Positions 5,170 through 12,970 are shown, numbered from the stretch's first letter. The stretch is DNA of 15,243 bases from Bacillota bacterium (GCA_023412665.1 JAEZCA010000044.1:1-15243); one strand, 5' to 3'. Program-made: numbers and translations. The notes: generated by a model from the sequence alone, not told the origin.

Positions 5170-6327
5170 TCAGAAAAACATTTTTGCACTGCGGGCTATT
5201 CTGTCCACTGCATCAATAGTTCTTATGATCTCGTTTTCAGTATTGAAGCAGCCTGTACTGAATCTTACTATACCGCAGCGGCCGGTACCGAGCACTTCAT
5301 GCGCCGCAGGCGCACAATGCAGGCCTGCCCTGGTGCATATACCGAAATCCCTGTCAAGCAAATAACTCAGCTCTGTCGAATCCAGATTGCCCAGGTTCAT
5401 CGAAACTATACCGGAATTTTTATTTTTATCGGCGACGCTGTAAAGGATAACGCCAGGTATTTGTGATAATCCATCAGACAAAAGACTGACAAGATAGCTC
5501 TTATGATCATGGATACGGCTGATCCCGGTTTGGACCATAAACTCCGCACCGGCTACAAGCCCTGCTATGCCCGGAGTATTCAAGGTTCCGCTTTCAAACA
5601 TATCAGGCATTATTTCCGGCTGATAAGCATATTCTGAGTTGCTTCCCGTGCCTCCCTCCATAAGAGTCTTCAGCTTTATGTCCTTCCTTACATAAAGCCC
5701 TCCCGTCCCCTGAGGGCCAAGCAGCCCTTTGTGTCCGGGAAATGCAAGCATATCGATCATATCTGCCTCAACATCCAAAGCGATAGATCCGGCTCCCTGT
5801 GATGCATCTACAAGGAACAATACACCCGCTTCGCGGCAAATTCGTCCGATATCTGCGACAGGCATAATAATACCGTTAACATTTGATGACAAAGTGGAGA
5901 TTATCATAGCTGTATTGCTTTTAATACATCTTTTCACATCCGCCGGGTCTGTTTCTCCGATAGAGTTTCCCGGCACTATTGAAATTTCGATCCCCATGTC
6001 CCGCTCCAGCGTTCTCAGCGGTCGCATGACAGCATTGTGCTCCATGCATGTGGTAATGAAATGACAGCCTTCGTATGCTGTACCCTTTATCGCTATATTC
6101 AATGCTTCTGTTGCATTTTTGGTGAAAATAAGCTGCATCGGATCTGTGATATTGAATATTCCAGATAATTTTTCCCTTGCATGGTTCACAGCCATTCCTG
6201 CCTTTATTGATAGAACATGCCCTCCCCTTCCCGGGTTTGCGCAATATTCCCGCATACATCTGTCCATTTCGGCACAGACGATTTCAGGCTTGGGAAAAGA
6301 AGTTGCGGCATTATCAAGATAAATCAT
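5170..6327 (-). CDS. class V aminotransferase / cysteine-desulfurase-like PLP enzyme
   Basis: A complete 385-residue fold-type I PLP enzyme. Start ATG at 6327 is preferred over one seven codons earlier because AAGGGG lies just upstream and family members begin MIYLDNAATS. Visible landmarks: LDNAATSFPKP (4-14), His97 in MEHNAV that stacks on PLP, Asp174 and Gln177 in VDASQGAG, the Schiff-base Lys200 in FPGHKG, and Cys338 in RAGLHCAP, the position of the catalytic cysteine in SufS-like desulfurases. It therefore probably releases sulfur from cysteine or a related thiol/selenol substrate. There is no neighbouring sufU, iscU or thiI, so the acceptor is unknown. It resembles the group annotated as 'aminotransferase class V, EF2568 type'; that narrower assignment is from memory. 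Confidence 0.88.
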   Translation of the reverse strand: MIYLDNAATSFPKPEIVCAEMDRCMREYCANPGRGGHVLSIKAGMAVNHAREKLSGIFNITDPMQLIFTKNATEALNIAIKGTAYEGCHFITTCMEHNAVMRPLRTLERDMGIEISIVPGNSIGETDPADVKRCIKSNTAMIISTLSSNVNGIIMPVADIGRICREAGVLFLVDASQGAGSIALDVEADMIDMLAFPGHKGLLGPQGTGGLYVRKDIKLKTLMEGGTGSNSEYAYQPEIMPDMFESGTLNTPGIAGLVAGAEFMVQTGISRIHDHKSYLVSLLSDGLSQIPGVILYSVADKNKNSGIVSMNLGNLDSTELSYLLDRDFGICTRAGLHCAPAAHEVLGTGRCGIVRFSTGCFNTENEIIRTIDAVDRIARSAKMFF

Positions 6328-6391
6328 TTTAAGCCCCTTGTCATTCATAATCTATAATATTCTATGTTCTGCAGGCGGGGCTGTTAACAAT

Positions 6392-6431
6392 AAAAAAGTC
6401 ACATACGCTTCCTTACACGTTTGTGACTTTT
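6392..6431 (-). terminator. terminator after the ECF S-component gene
   Basis: AAAAGTCACA (6394-6403) pairs with TGTGACTTTT (6422-6431), ten base pairs, followed on the minus strand by TTTTTT. It separates the transporter gene from the PLP-enzyme gene. Confidence 0.8.
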
Positions 6432-6455
6432 AAGCGAATATGTGCCTGAAGTTAA

Positions 6456-6977
6456 TCACTCAATGTCCAGACTCTTGCCGGCCAGTTTGAGTATCACCAG
6501 GGCGATAGCACCTCCGGCCAGAGCAGTGAAGAGCTGCGGCCAGCTGAAAAGGCCGGTCAGTGTTGCGGCAGCTTGAGGCTTCATATCTACCAAAGAGGTA
6601 AATACTGAGATTGCGGCATATAGAAAGCCAAACTTTAATACGGAGCCTGCTGCAACCCCAAGAATCCCATTCTTTTTCCTCAGGAAATGGAAGGAAAGCA
6701 CTATTATTATGTTCCCAATTATAATAAACGGCGAGAAGCCTAAAACCAGCGGAGCAATCGGTGCTTTATTCGTAAAAGCCGATACCAGCGGCGCTATAAC
6801 TGATATAGATACACCGCTCCACACCCCTGCAGCCGCGGTTGCAACAAGAAGCACTGCATTGACGACCGGACCTACGATAAAGTTGTTATATGGTATTAAC
6901 TTTCCGAATAGCTGGAAAGCGATTGCTACTGCAAGCAATAGTGCAGTTCTGGCCAAAAAGCGTGTTTTGTTCCTCAT
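6456..6977 (-). CDS. ECF-type transporter substrate-binding (S) component
   Basis: A 173-residue very hydrophobic protein with about six membrane segments (roughly residues 8-25, 32-50, 54-68, 78-97, 104-130 and 148-166). The phrase GPVVNAVLLVATAAAGVWSG (36-55) followed by PLVSAFTNKAPIAPLV is like S components of energy-coupling-factor transporters, which capture a vitamin or metal and dock on a shared EcfA-EcfA'-EcfT module. No such module is in the window, so it would use one elsewhere (group II arrangement). The substrate cannot be told from the sequence, and no riboswitch is evident upstream. GGGGG precedes the ATG by seven bases, and a terminator follows. Confidence 0.75.
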   Translation of the reverse strand: MRNKTRFLARTALLLAVAIAFQLFGKLIPYNNFIVGPVVNAVLLVATAAAGVWSGVSISVIAPLVSAFTNKAPIAPLVLGFSPFIIIGNIIIVLSFHFLRKKNGILGVAAGSVLKFGFLYAAISVFTSLVDMKPQAAATLTGLFSWPQLFTALAGGAIALVILKLAGKSLDIE

Positions 6978-7026
6978 TATAATACCCCCGTTTTTGATTT
7001 AAGATCTTCAAATTACTGTCAAAGTG

Positions 7027-7035
7027 ATTATACCA
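7027..7035 (-). promoter_or_regulatory. extended -10 promoter of the ECF S-component gene
   Basis: TGG-TATAAT on the minus strand (7035-7027), an extended -10 box, lies 50 bases before the start codon. The -35 match is poor, as is common with extended -10 promoters. Confidence 0.4.
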
Positions 7036-7062
7036 CCATGGGACGAAAAAATCACAGTATAT

Positions 7063-7089
7063 AAAAAAAAAGAAGCCCTTGACGGCTTC
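7063..7089 (-). terminator. terminator downstream of dpaB
   Basis: GAAGCC (7072-7077) and GGCTTC (7084-7089) form a hairpin; read on the minus strand it is followed by nine T. It would end transcription from the dpaAB unit and insulate the transporter gene. Confidence 0.8.
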
Positions 7090-7172
7090 CTTCTTTCAAA
7101 AAGCAATTATAACACTTCGGTTCAAAGAAGATTTTTCGTTTGAAAAAAAATTTCTTTCCTCAGCAGTGTTTC

Positions 7173-7325
7173 AACGAGGCGGGAGATATACTCGCATCGT
7201 TTTCTTTCGATTAATCGAAATAAAATATCTGAAAGGCAAATCGGTACCCGCCACCAAGTGTTTTTCAGCCTATAGGCTGAAAATATGTATAGAGGTGGGG
7301 CGGGGGGCCCATCTTTCGCCTCGTT
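7173..7325 (+). other. folded noncoding element with nested palindromes
   Basis: This gap has no gene, but its ends pair: 7173-7187 (AACGAGGCGGGAGAT) with 7311-7325 (ATCTTTCGCCTCGTT), fifteen pairs including two G-U that exist only if the plus strand is the RNA. Inside are a perfect 16-base palindrome at 7205-7220 (TTTCGATTAATCGAAA), a perfect 22-base palindrome at 7262-7283 (core CAGCCTATAGGCTG) and a bulged stem of CCCGCCACC against GGTGGGGCGGG around it. The right arm overlaps the dpaB stop codon. It may be a structured RNA or a miniature mobile element; no flanking target duplication is visible. Confidence 0.5.
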
Positions 7326-7902
7326 ATACTAAAACCGGCTGGAGCTGTTTTCCGTTCAGTGCAGACTCTATAGCAGGTACGATCATATCAAACCTGGCCA
7401 TAAGTGAGTTGTTTTTTTTCGTTGGATCATCCTGCCCATACGGTACAAAAAACACATTTTTGCAGTTTTGCAGAAAACTGATATTCCTTGCATTTATGCC
7501 AAAGCCGTCATTTGTGGACAGAGCCAGCAACAGCGGCCTGCCGTTGCGCAAGTGCGCCTTACAGGCCATGGTGACTGGAGTATCCGTGATACCGTTTGCG
7601 AGCTTTCCAAGCGTATTTCCCGTACATGGCGCTACAACAAGTATATCTAACAGTCCTTTCGGACCAATAGGTTCAGCGTCAGTTATAGTCCTGATCACAT
7701 TCTTGCCCGTCACGGTCTCTATCCTTGTCTTCCACTCAGCTGCCGTTCCGAATTTTGTATTAAAGCTGTCTACTGAAAAAGAAATAACCGGTGTAATGTC
7801 CGCTCCTTCAGATGCCACTTTCTCAAGTTCAGTCAAGACATTTGCAAAAGTACAGAATGAGCCGGTGAAAGCAAACCCCACCTTCACGCCCTTCAAATTC
7901 AT
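7324..7902 (-). CDS. dpaB: dipicolinate synthase subunit B
   Basis: DpaB (SpoVFB) joins DpaA to make dipicolinic acid in the mother cell late in sporulation; the acid is then loaded into the spore core with calcium. The 192 residues show the flavoprotein-like fold of the family: VGFAFTGSFCTF (8-19), ISFSVDSFNT (40-49) and APCTGNTLGKLANGITDTPV (91-110). Length matches Bacillus SpoVFB (about 200). The gene starts 4 bases after the dpaA stop, with a GGGGGTG ribosome binding site inside the last dpaA codons, so the two subunits are made together. In Bacillus the asd-dapG-dapA lysine genes follow; here they are absent and a terminator comes instead. Confidence 0.95.
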   Translation of the reverse strand: MNLKGVKVGFAFTGSFCTFANVLTELEKVASEGADITPVISFSVDSFNTKFGTAAEWKTRIETVTGKNVIRTITDAEPIGPKGLLDILVVAPCTGNTLGKLANGITDTPVTMACKAHLRNGRPLLLALSTNDGFGINARNISFLQNCKNVFFVPYGQDDPTKKNNSLMARFDMIVPAIESALNGKQLQPVLV

Positions 7903-7906
7903 TTTT

Positions 7907-8779
7907 TCACACCCCCAGCTCTTCTATGATATTATATATCGTTTGTTTCATGTAATTTGCTGCAGTCACCGGAGCTACCTTTCCAGGAAGGGACAGCGCC
8001 CAGATAACCTTTATCCCCAGCGCTTTTGCCCTATCAAAATCAACACCTCCGGGTTTTGATGCGAGATCAATTACCAGACAGTCCCTGCCAATCTTTTCCA
8101 GCCTATCGCTGTCGAGTAGCCTGCTTGGTACAGTATTAAAGATGATATCCATATTGCACAAATAATTATTTAAGTCATTTATGTAAACAGAATTGATACC
8201 ATTTGCTTTCAGCCATGCCAGATCAGAGTATTTTCTGGCTTCCACATAAACCTCCGCACCGATGCCCGAAAGCATCCTGGCCAGTACCTTACCGACACGC
8301 CCATAGCCGAGTATAAGTGTTTTGCTGCCGTTAAGCGTAATCGGCAATTCCTCCATCGCTATTTGAATAGCGCCTTCTGCAGTTGGTATACTGTTTAAAA
8401 CTGACATTTCCTCCCGCTCAAGAATATCTATAGTATATACATTATAAGCCTTTGCCATCTGGGTGATTTTCTCACTGATCCTGCCTGCTATGAACAACTG
8501 GTTTTTCTTCATTTTTTTAAAAACTTCGTTTATACATATTTTATCCTTATGAAACGGGGTATTTAGAGTTTCATTGTCATTTGTACATGGCAAAGGTCCT
8601 ATAACTATTTGTGAATCGTCAATAGCTGCATCCAGATCCTCTATTTCATCGATTTTGGATTCAAAACCGGCATTTTTAAAGCCGTATAGATTGACCTGGT
8701 TCCCATCGGAAGCAATAGCCTCGGCAAGCTTTACATTTCTGAGATCTCCGCCGATAACAGTATATTTCATATGGTTCAT
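7907..8779 (-). CDS. dpaA: dipicolinate synthase subunit A
   Basis: DpaA (SpoVFA) is the NAD(P)H-dependent subunit of dipicolinate synthase, oxidising the intermediate of the lysine pathway to dipicolinic acid. The 290-residue length is typical. Residues 1-125 form the N-terminal domain (YTVIGGDLRNVKLAE, GPLPCTNDNE, FIAGRIS). PTAEGAI at 132-138 precedes the Rossmann fold with its nucleotide-binding GYGRVG (158-163). SLPGKVAPVTAA (263-274) near the C-terminus is a family hallmark. The first ATG at 8779 is chosen because GGGAGGAAAATGA precedes it; MKYTVIGG three codons later is the alternative. The gene heads a two-gene unit with dpaB, behind the terminator of the M16 peptidase. Many cluster I clostridia lack these genes, so their presence is informative about the host. 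Confidence 0.96.
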   Translation of the reverse strand: MNHMKYTVIGGDLRNVKLAEAIASDGNQVNLYGFKNAGFESKIDEIEDLDAAIDDSQIVIGPLPCTNDNETLNTPFHKDKICINEVFKKMKKNQLFIAGRISEKITQMAKAYNVYTIDILEREEMSVLNSIPTAEGAIQIAMEELPITLNGSKTLILGYGRVGKVLARMLSGIGAEVYVEARKYSDLAWLKANGINSVYINDLNNYLCNMDIIFNTVPSRLLDSDRLEKIGRDCLVIDLASKPGGVDFDRAKALGIKVIWALSLPGKVAPVTAANYMKQTIYNIIEELGV

Positions 8780-8827
8780 TCATTTTCCTCCCTGTACTCC
8801 TGAGCAAATAAAAAGCCAACACTACTT

Positions 8828-8855
8828 CATATTATGTATATTGACGCAAACAAGT
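8828..8855 (-). promoter_or_regulatory. candidate sigma-K promoter of dpaAB
   Basis: On the minus strand CATAATATG (8836-8828) resembles the sigma-K -10 consensus CATAnnnTA with one mismatch, and AC lies 17 bases upstream (8855-8854). dpaAB is sigma-K dependent in Bacillus. The motif is short, so this is tentative. Confidence 0.35.
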
Positions 8856-8868
8856 GCTTGTATAGAAA

Positions 8869-8905
8869 AATGCTCCGGTGCCTTATAGGTCGGCTCCGGA
8901 GCATT
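8869..8905 (-). terminator. terminator after the M16 peptidase gene
   Basis: AATGCTCCGG (8869-8878) pairs perfectly with CCGGAGCATT (8896-8905) and is followed on the minus strand by TTTTT. It makes dpaAB independent of the peptidase gene. Confidence 0.85.
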
Positions 8906-8940
8906 ACTGCAATTATCTTTTGCACTGATTCGGGATACGG

Positions 8941-10191
8941 TTACAGCGAACCCGTAATCAGATTATTATGAATATTTCCAACTATTGAAATACCCTTTCT
9001 GTCAAGGTCAAATATTTTGGCTATCATGGCATCAACACCGTCCATGGTTATTGACTCAATTTTTTTCAGGATTTCTTCCGGCGTATTTATATAGCCAAGC
9101 AGCAATTCCGATTTGCCTATACTGTTCATCCTGCTGCTTGTGCTCTCAAGTCCCAATATATAATTGCCCTTCATCTGCTCTCTGGTTTTATCAAGGTCTG
9201 ATACCGTGATGCCTTTCCTTTTCATTATGCGTATCTCATCATAAATCAGATGGATGACTTCATCAAGATTGTCTGGCTTCATTCCCGCATATACAGTAAA
9301 CAAACCGGTATCCTTGTATGTGGTGGGATAAGAGTATATGGAATATACAAGACCCTTCTTCTCCCTTATTCTCTGAAACAGCCTGGAGCTCATTCCGCCT
9401 CCTAATATATTGTTGACTGCCAAAAGAGGATACAGGTCATCATCACCGTTCCTTACACCTTCAAAGCCTATGCATATATGTACCTGCTCGGTATCCTTTT
9501 CACGGGTCCTTACATCGGGCTTGAATACTACATCACCCTGCTTTTCATCATGGACCGCACTGGAGCTCCAGTTTCCAAAATACCTTTCGAGCAGTTCCTG
9601 CAGCGAGCTGTCATCATAATTGCCTGCAACTGAGATCACAGTGTTGTCAGGGGTATACCTTGCCTGCATGTATTCAATTATTTTTTCACGGTTAATATTC
9701 CGAAGAGACTTTTTTGTGCCCAATATCGGGTATCCCACAGAACTGCCGCCCCAAACCGTCTCCGAAAGCACATCATGCACCAGATCCTCTGGAGAGTCCT
9801 CATACATGCCTATTTCCTCGATTATAACACGTTTTTCAAGCGATATGTCCTTATTTGCAAATACTGAATTGAAAAACATATCGCTCAGAACATCCAATGC
9901 AGTATCTATATGCTCATCCAGCGTTTTTGCATAAAAGCATGTACATTCCTTGCCTGTAAACGCATTCAGCTGTCCGCCGATATTATCGATGGCTTCAGCT
10001 ATCTGTGCCGCACTTCTAGTCTGGGTACCTTTGAAAAGCATATGTTCTATGAAATGGGATATACCGTTGATCCTGACTTCTTCATCCCGGGATCCTGTTT
10101 TGACCCATATGCCCACCGAAACCGACCTGACATATTGAAGCTTCTCACAAACCACCCTGACTCCGTTTTTTAACGTATACTTTTTTAGCAT
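8941..10191 (-). CDS. mlpA: M16-family zinc peptidase (YmxG/MlpA-like)
   Basis: A 416-residue insulinase/processing-peptidase-like protein. The inverted zinc motif HFIEH (46-50) gives His46, catalytic Glu49 and His50, with the third ligand Glu126 in IIEEIGMYED, the usual 76 residues on. The second M16 half carries RIREKKGLVYSIYSY, the Arg/Tyr substrate-binding segment. Both domains are present, so it is a complete catalytic member. GGAGG lies five bases before the ATG. The order rpsO - pnp - this gene - dpaA - dpaB matches Bacillus, where mlpA (ymxG) sits there; ylxY and ymxH, which flank it in Bacillus, are missing. The natural substrate is not established. A terminator follows. Confidence 0.93.
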   Translation of the reverse strand: MLKKYTLKNGVRVVCEKLQYVRSVSVGIWVKTGSRDEEVRINGISHFIEHMLFKGTQTRSAAQIAEAIDNIGGQLNAFTGKECTCFYAKTLDEHIDTALDVLSDMFFNSVFANKDISLEKRVIIEEIGMYEDSPEDLVHDVLSETVWGGSSVGYPILGTKKSLRNINREKIIEYMQARYTPDNTVISVAGNYDDSSLQELLERYFGNWSSSAVHDEKQGDVVFKPDVRTREKDTEQVHICIGFEGVRNGDDDLYPLLAVNNILGGGMSSRLFQRIREKKGLVYSIYSYPTTYKDTGLFTVYAGMKPDNLDEVIHLIYDEIRIMKRKGITVSDLDKTREQMKGNYILGLESTSSRMNSIGKSELLLGYINTPEEILKKIESITMDGVDAMIAKIFDLDRKGISIVGNIHNNLITGSL

Positions 10192-10231
10192 ACTGCCTCC
10201 TGAACATAATTATATAAAGTCATAAAAGGAA

Positions 10232-10275
10232 AAGGACGGTATCAACAGGTGACTATTCTGCTGCAAACCGTCCTT
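10232..10275 (-). terminator. terminator after pnp
   Basis: AAGGACGGT (10232-10240) pairs with ACCGTCCTT (10267-10275), nine base pairs, followed on the minus strand by a T-rich tract (TTTTCCTTTTA). Confidence 0.75.
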
Positions 10276-10290
10276 ACTCGTACCAGTCTA

Positions 10291-12393
10291 CTACTCGTTG
10301 CTGTTTTCAGGCAGCGCATCCTTCCTTGAAAGGTTGATGCGTCCCTGCTTGTCTACTTCAATGACCTTGACCAGCATTTCATCCCCCACCTTGCAAACAT
10401 CTTCCACTTTAGCAACCCTCTTGTTGTCAAGCTTGGAGATGTGCACCAGGCCTTCCTTTCCGGGAGCGAATTCTACAAATACTCCGAATGTCATAAGCCT
10501 TGTGACCTTGCCCATGAATACCTGTCCGGGCTGGGCGTCCTTTGTTATAGCCTCGATTATTGACATTGCCCTTTTTCCCGCTGCTTCATCCGCTGTTGAT
10601 ACGAATACTCTGCCGTCGTCCTCTATGTCTATCTTTACCCCTGTTTCATCAATTATCTTGTTGATCACCTTTCCGCCGGGTCCGATAACATCTCTGATTT
10701 TGTCCGGGTCGATGTTCATTTTGTACATTTTCGGAGCATAGGGTGAAAGAGACTGCCTTGGCTCTGCAATCACAGGCGCGATGACCTCGTCGAGTATCTG
10801 GAAGCGTCCTTTTTTGGTAAGGTCAAAAGCTTGCCTGATTATCTCGTATGAAAGGCCGTCCACCTTTATATCCATCTGTATGGCAGTTATACCCTTCTTT
10901 GTACCTGCCACCTTGAAGTCCATATCTCCGAAGAAGTCTTCAATTCCTTGTATATCCATGAATGTGATGAATCTTTCAGGATTCTCGTCATCTATTACAA
11001 GGCCTGCAGAGATGCCAGCAACGGGAGCCTTTATCGGAACGCCTGCATCCATGAGGGCCAATGTGCTTCCGCATACGCTTCCCTGTGAAGTGGAGCCGTT
11101 TGACATCATCACTTCGGAAACCAGTCTGATAGCGTACGGGAATTCATCTTCGCTGGGTATCACAGGCTCCAAAGCTCTTTCTGCCAGCGCGCCATGCCCA
11201 ATCTCTCTTCTGCCGGGTCCTCTTGATGTCTTTGCTTCACCCACGCTGTAACCCGGGAAATTATAGTGATGCATGTACCTCTTTTCATCCTCAAGGTCAA
11301 CACCGTCAAGCATCTGTGCTTCACTTATCCCTCCAAGGGTAACTATGGTCAATACCTGAGTCTGTCCCCTCTGGAAGAGACCTGAGCCATGAGTCCTCGG
11401 GAGCAGCGATACGTCTGCCGACATCGGCCTTATTTCATCGAGCCTTCTTCCGTCAACTCTCTTGCCTTCTTCAAGAATATATTTTCTTACTACCTTTTTC
11501 TCGAGCTTGTAAATAGCTTCCACTATCACGCCGGTGCTGTCCGGAAAGTTTTCTGCCAGCTTTTGCTGTACATCTTCAGTAAGCGCCGCTACCTGTACGT
11601 CCCTGACGGTTTTGTCATCTGTCAATACAGCCTTGCGCATTTCTTCATATGCCAGATCATATACAGCCTGGAATATTTCCTGCGGAACCTCTGCCGACTT
11701 GTATTCGAATTTCGGTTTGCCAACCTCTGCAACAATGTCTTTAATAAAAGCTGTGATTTTTTTTATTTCCTCATGCCCTTTTTTAACCGCATCGAACATG
11801 ACATCTTCAGATACTTCCTTTGCTCCGGCCTCTATCATAGTGATCTTTTCACTGGTGCCTGCCAGAGTTACATACATGTCGCTCTTTTCCCTTTGAGCTG
11901 CGTTAGGGTTGATTATTACTTCTCCGTCTACAAGTCCGAGTACAACACCGCCAATTGGTCCGTTAAACGGAATGTCGGAAATGCTGATTGCTATGGAAGC
12001 TCCGATCATTGCAGCTATTTCGGGAGAGTTGTCCTGATCGACTGAAAGAACAGTGTTCACAACAGCTACGTCATTTCTGAGATCCTTTGGAAACAATGGA
12101 CGTATCGGTCTGTCGATGACTCTCGAGGTCAGTACCGCCTTTTCGGAAGGCTTTCCCTCTCTCTTGATAAAGCCGCCTGGAATTTTTCCTACAGCGTACA
12201 GTTTCTCTTCATAGTCCACACTTAATGGAAAGAAGTCGATACCCTCTCTGGGTGATGAAGATGCCGTTGCGGTCGACATAATAACCGTGTCACCATATCT
12301 TACCAGCGCAGCGCCGTTTGCAAGCTGCGCGAGTTTGCCGGTCTCAACTGTAAGATCTCTCCCGGCCAGTTTCATACTGAATGTTTTTGACAT
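10291..12393 (-). CDS. pnp: polyribonucleotide nucleotidyltransferase (PNPase)
   Basis: PNPase degrades RNA 3' to 5' by phosphorolysis as a trimer. The 700-residue protein has the full layout: first RNase PH domain (about 10-140), helical linker, second RNase PH domain (about 310-540, with FPGYSVGEAKTSRGPGRREI and MDAGVPIKAPVAGISAGLV), KH domain with the GPGGK loop (about 560-615) and a C-terminal S1 domain (about 620-690, GKVTRLMTFGVFVEF). The start ATG at 12393 is fixed by AAAGGAGG upstream and by the canonical length; a frame extending to 12489 has no ribosome binding site and runs through the leader stem. The gene lies after rpsO behind a terminator and a long structured leader, and is followed by its own terminator. 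Confidence 0.98.
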   Translation of the reverse strand: MSKTFSMKLAGRDLTVETGKLAQLANGAALVRYGDTVIMSTATASSSPREGIDFFPLSVDYEEKLYAVGKIPGGFIKREGKPSEKAVLTSRVIDRPIRPLFPKDLRNDVAVVNTVLSVDQDNSPEIAAMIGASIAISISDIPFNGPIGGVVLGLVDGEVIINPNAAQREKSDMYVTLAGTSEKITMIEAGAKEVSEDVMFDAVKKGHEEIKKITAFIKDIVAEVGKPKFEYKSAEVPQEIFQAVYDLAYEEMRKAVLTDDKTVRDVQVAALTEDVQQKLAENFPDSTGVIVEAIYKLEKKVVRKYILEEGKRVDGRRLDEIRPMSADVSLLPRTHGSGLFQRGQTQVLTIVTLGGISEAQMLDGVDLEDEKRYMHHYNFPGYSVGEAKTSRGPGRREIGHGALAERALEPVIPSEDEFPYAIRLVSEVMMSNGSTSQGSVCGSTLALMDAGVPIKAPVAGISAGLVIDDENPERFITFMDIQGIEDFFGDMDFKVAGTKKGITAIQMDIKVDGLSYEIIRQAFDLTKKGRFQILDEVIAPVIAEPRQSLSPYAPKMYKMNIDPDKIRDVIGPGGKVINKIIDETGVKIDIEDDGRVFVSTADEAAGKRAMSIIEAITKDAQPGQVFMGKVTRLMTFGVFVEFAPGKEGLVHISKLDNKRVAKVEDVCKVGDEMLVKVIEVDKQGRINLSRKDALPENSNE

Positions 12394-12419
12394 AAAAATG
12401 CCTCCTTTTGTTATTCGCA

Positions 12420-12539
12420 TGACGAAAGCAGAGGCAGTTATTACAGAAAACGGACACCAGCGCCCGTAAAACCCATCCGAGACGATCATTTTGCGGGCAC
12501 TGGTCTCTGTTCTCTGTTCACTGCGAAGCCATTTCGTCA
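12420..12539 (-). promoter_or_regulatory. pnp leader with long RNA stem, possible autoregulatory site
   Basis: In the untranslated leader of pnp, 12494-12517 and 12443-12466 are complementary over 24 positions, with 20 Watson-Crick pairs plus two G-U on the transcribed (minus) strand. Outside it, 12420-12427 (TGACGAAA) pairs with 12532-12539 and GCAG (12428-12431) with CTGC (12521-12524), so the whole leader folds into one long rod. In E. coli a long leader stem cut by RNase III controls pnp through PNPase itself; this is a structural analogue, not proven homology. Confidence 0.6.
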
Positions 12540-12598
12540 GCAGTAGTTTATTTTAAGGTTTCCCTTAATGTTATTATTACACCATATGTAAAAATAAT

Positions 12599-12616
12599 GA
12601 GCGGGAAACCCCGCTC
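12599..12616 (-). terminator. terminator between rpsO and pnp
   Basis: GAGCGGG (12599-12605) and CCCGCTC (12610-12616) form a seven-base-pair hairpin with a four-base loop, followed on the minus strand by ATTATTTTTA. It lies only 4 bases after the rpsO stop and may be partly read through into pnp. Confidence 0.8.
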
Positions 12617-12620
12617 AATA

Positions 12621-12884
12621 TTATTTTCTAAGATTGAGTTTTTCGATTATGGCACGATACCTTTCGATATCCTTATCCATAAGATAGTTCAGCAATCCCC
12701 TTCTCTGTCCGACCATCTTCAGAAGGCCCCTTCTTGAATGGTGATCCTTCTTGTGATCCTTTAGATGCTCGTTCAGATGGTTTATCCTCTCTGTGAGAAT
12801 AGCGATCTGTACTTCCGGCGAGCCTGTGTCGCCTTCATGAAGCTTGTATGCTTCAATGATTTCTGTTTTCTTTTCCTTTAGCAT
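12621..12884 (-). CDS. rpsO: 30S ribosomal protein S15
   Basis: S15 binds 16S rRNA early in assembly of the small subunit. The 87-residue product MLKEKKTEIIEAYKLHEGDT... has the family blocks HEGDTGSPEVQIAILTERI (15-33), HHSRRGLLKMVGQRRGLL and the C-terminal RYRAIIEKLNLRK, at normal length. The start at 12884 is fixed by AAGGAGGCAGTAAA; the frame upstream (to 12986) is the leader and gives no S15-like residues. It is the first gene of the rpsO-pnp block, behind a sigma-A-like promoter. Confidence 0.98.
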   Translation of the reverse strand: MLKEKKTEIIEAYKLHEGDTGSPEVQIAILTERINHLNEHLKDHKKDHHSRRGLLKMVGQRRGLLNYLMDKDIERYRAIIEKLNLRK

Positions 12885-12970
12885 TTTACTGCCTCCTTGT
12901 TTTTTAGCGCCATAAGCCAGGTATTTGGTCGGAGTGTCCAATAACCGAGCAGATGGTTGAATACTCATAC
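12885..12970 (-). promoter_or_regulatory. rpsO leader, candidate S15-binding site
   Basis: About 85 untranslated bases separate the predicted start site from the rpsO start codon. On the transcribed strand GGTTATTGG and CCAAATACC can pair with a central internal loop, and further stems involve TCGG/CCGA and the CTGGCTTATGG segment. S15 leaders that bind S15 and shut off translation are known in several bacterial phyla, and this one's position and size fit. The exact fold was not computed. Confidence 0.4.

Noticed and set aside
7079..8059. 326-residue plus-strand frame over dpaB and the folded element
   Set aside because: It is a shadow of dpaB and dpaA, with no family likeness and no start signals.
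11389..12045. 218-residue plus-strand frame opposite pnp
   Set aside because: Antisense shadow of a highly conserved gene.
12394..12489. 32-residue N-terminal extension of PNPase
   Set aside because: The extension runs through the structured leader; the canonical start MSKTF has a strong ribosome binding site and gives the usual 700 residues.
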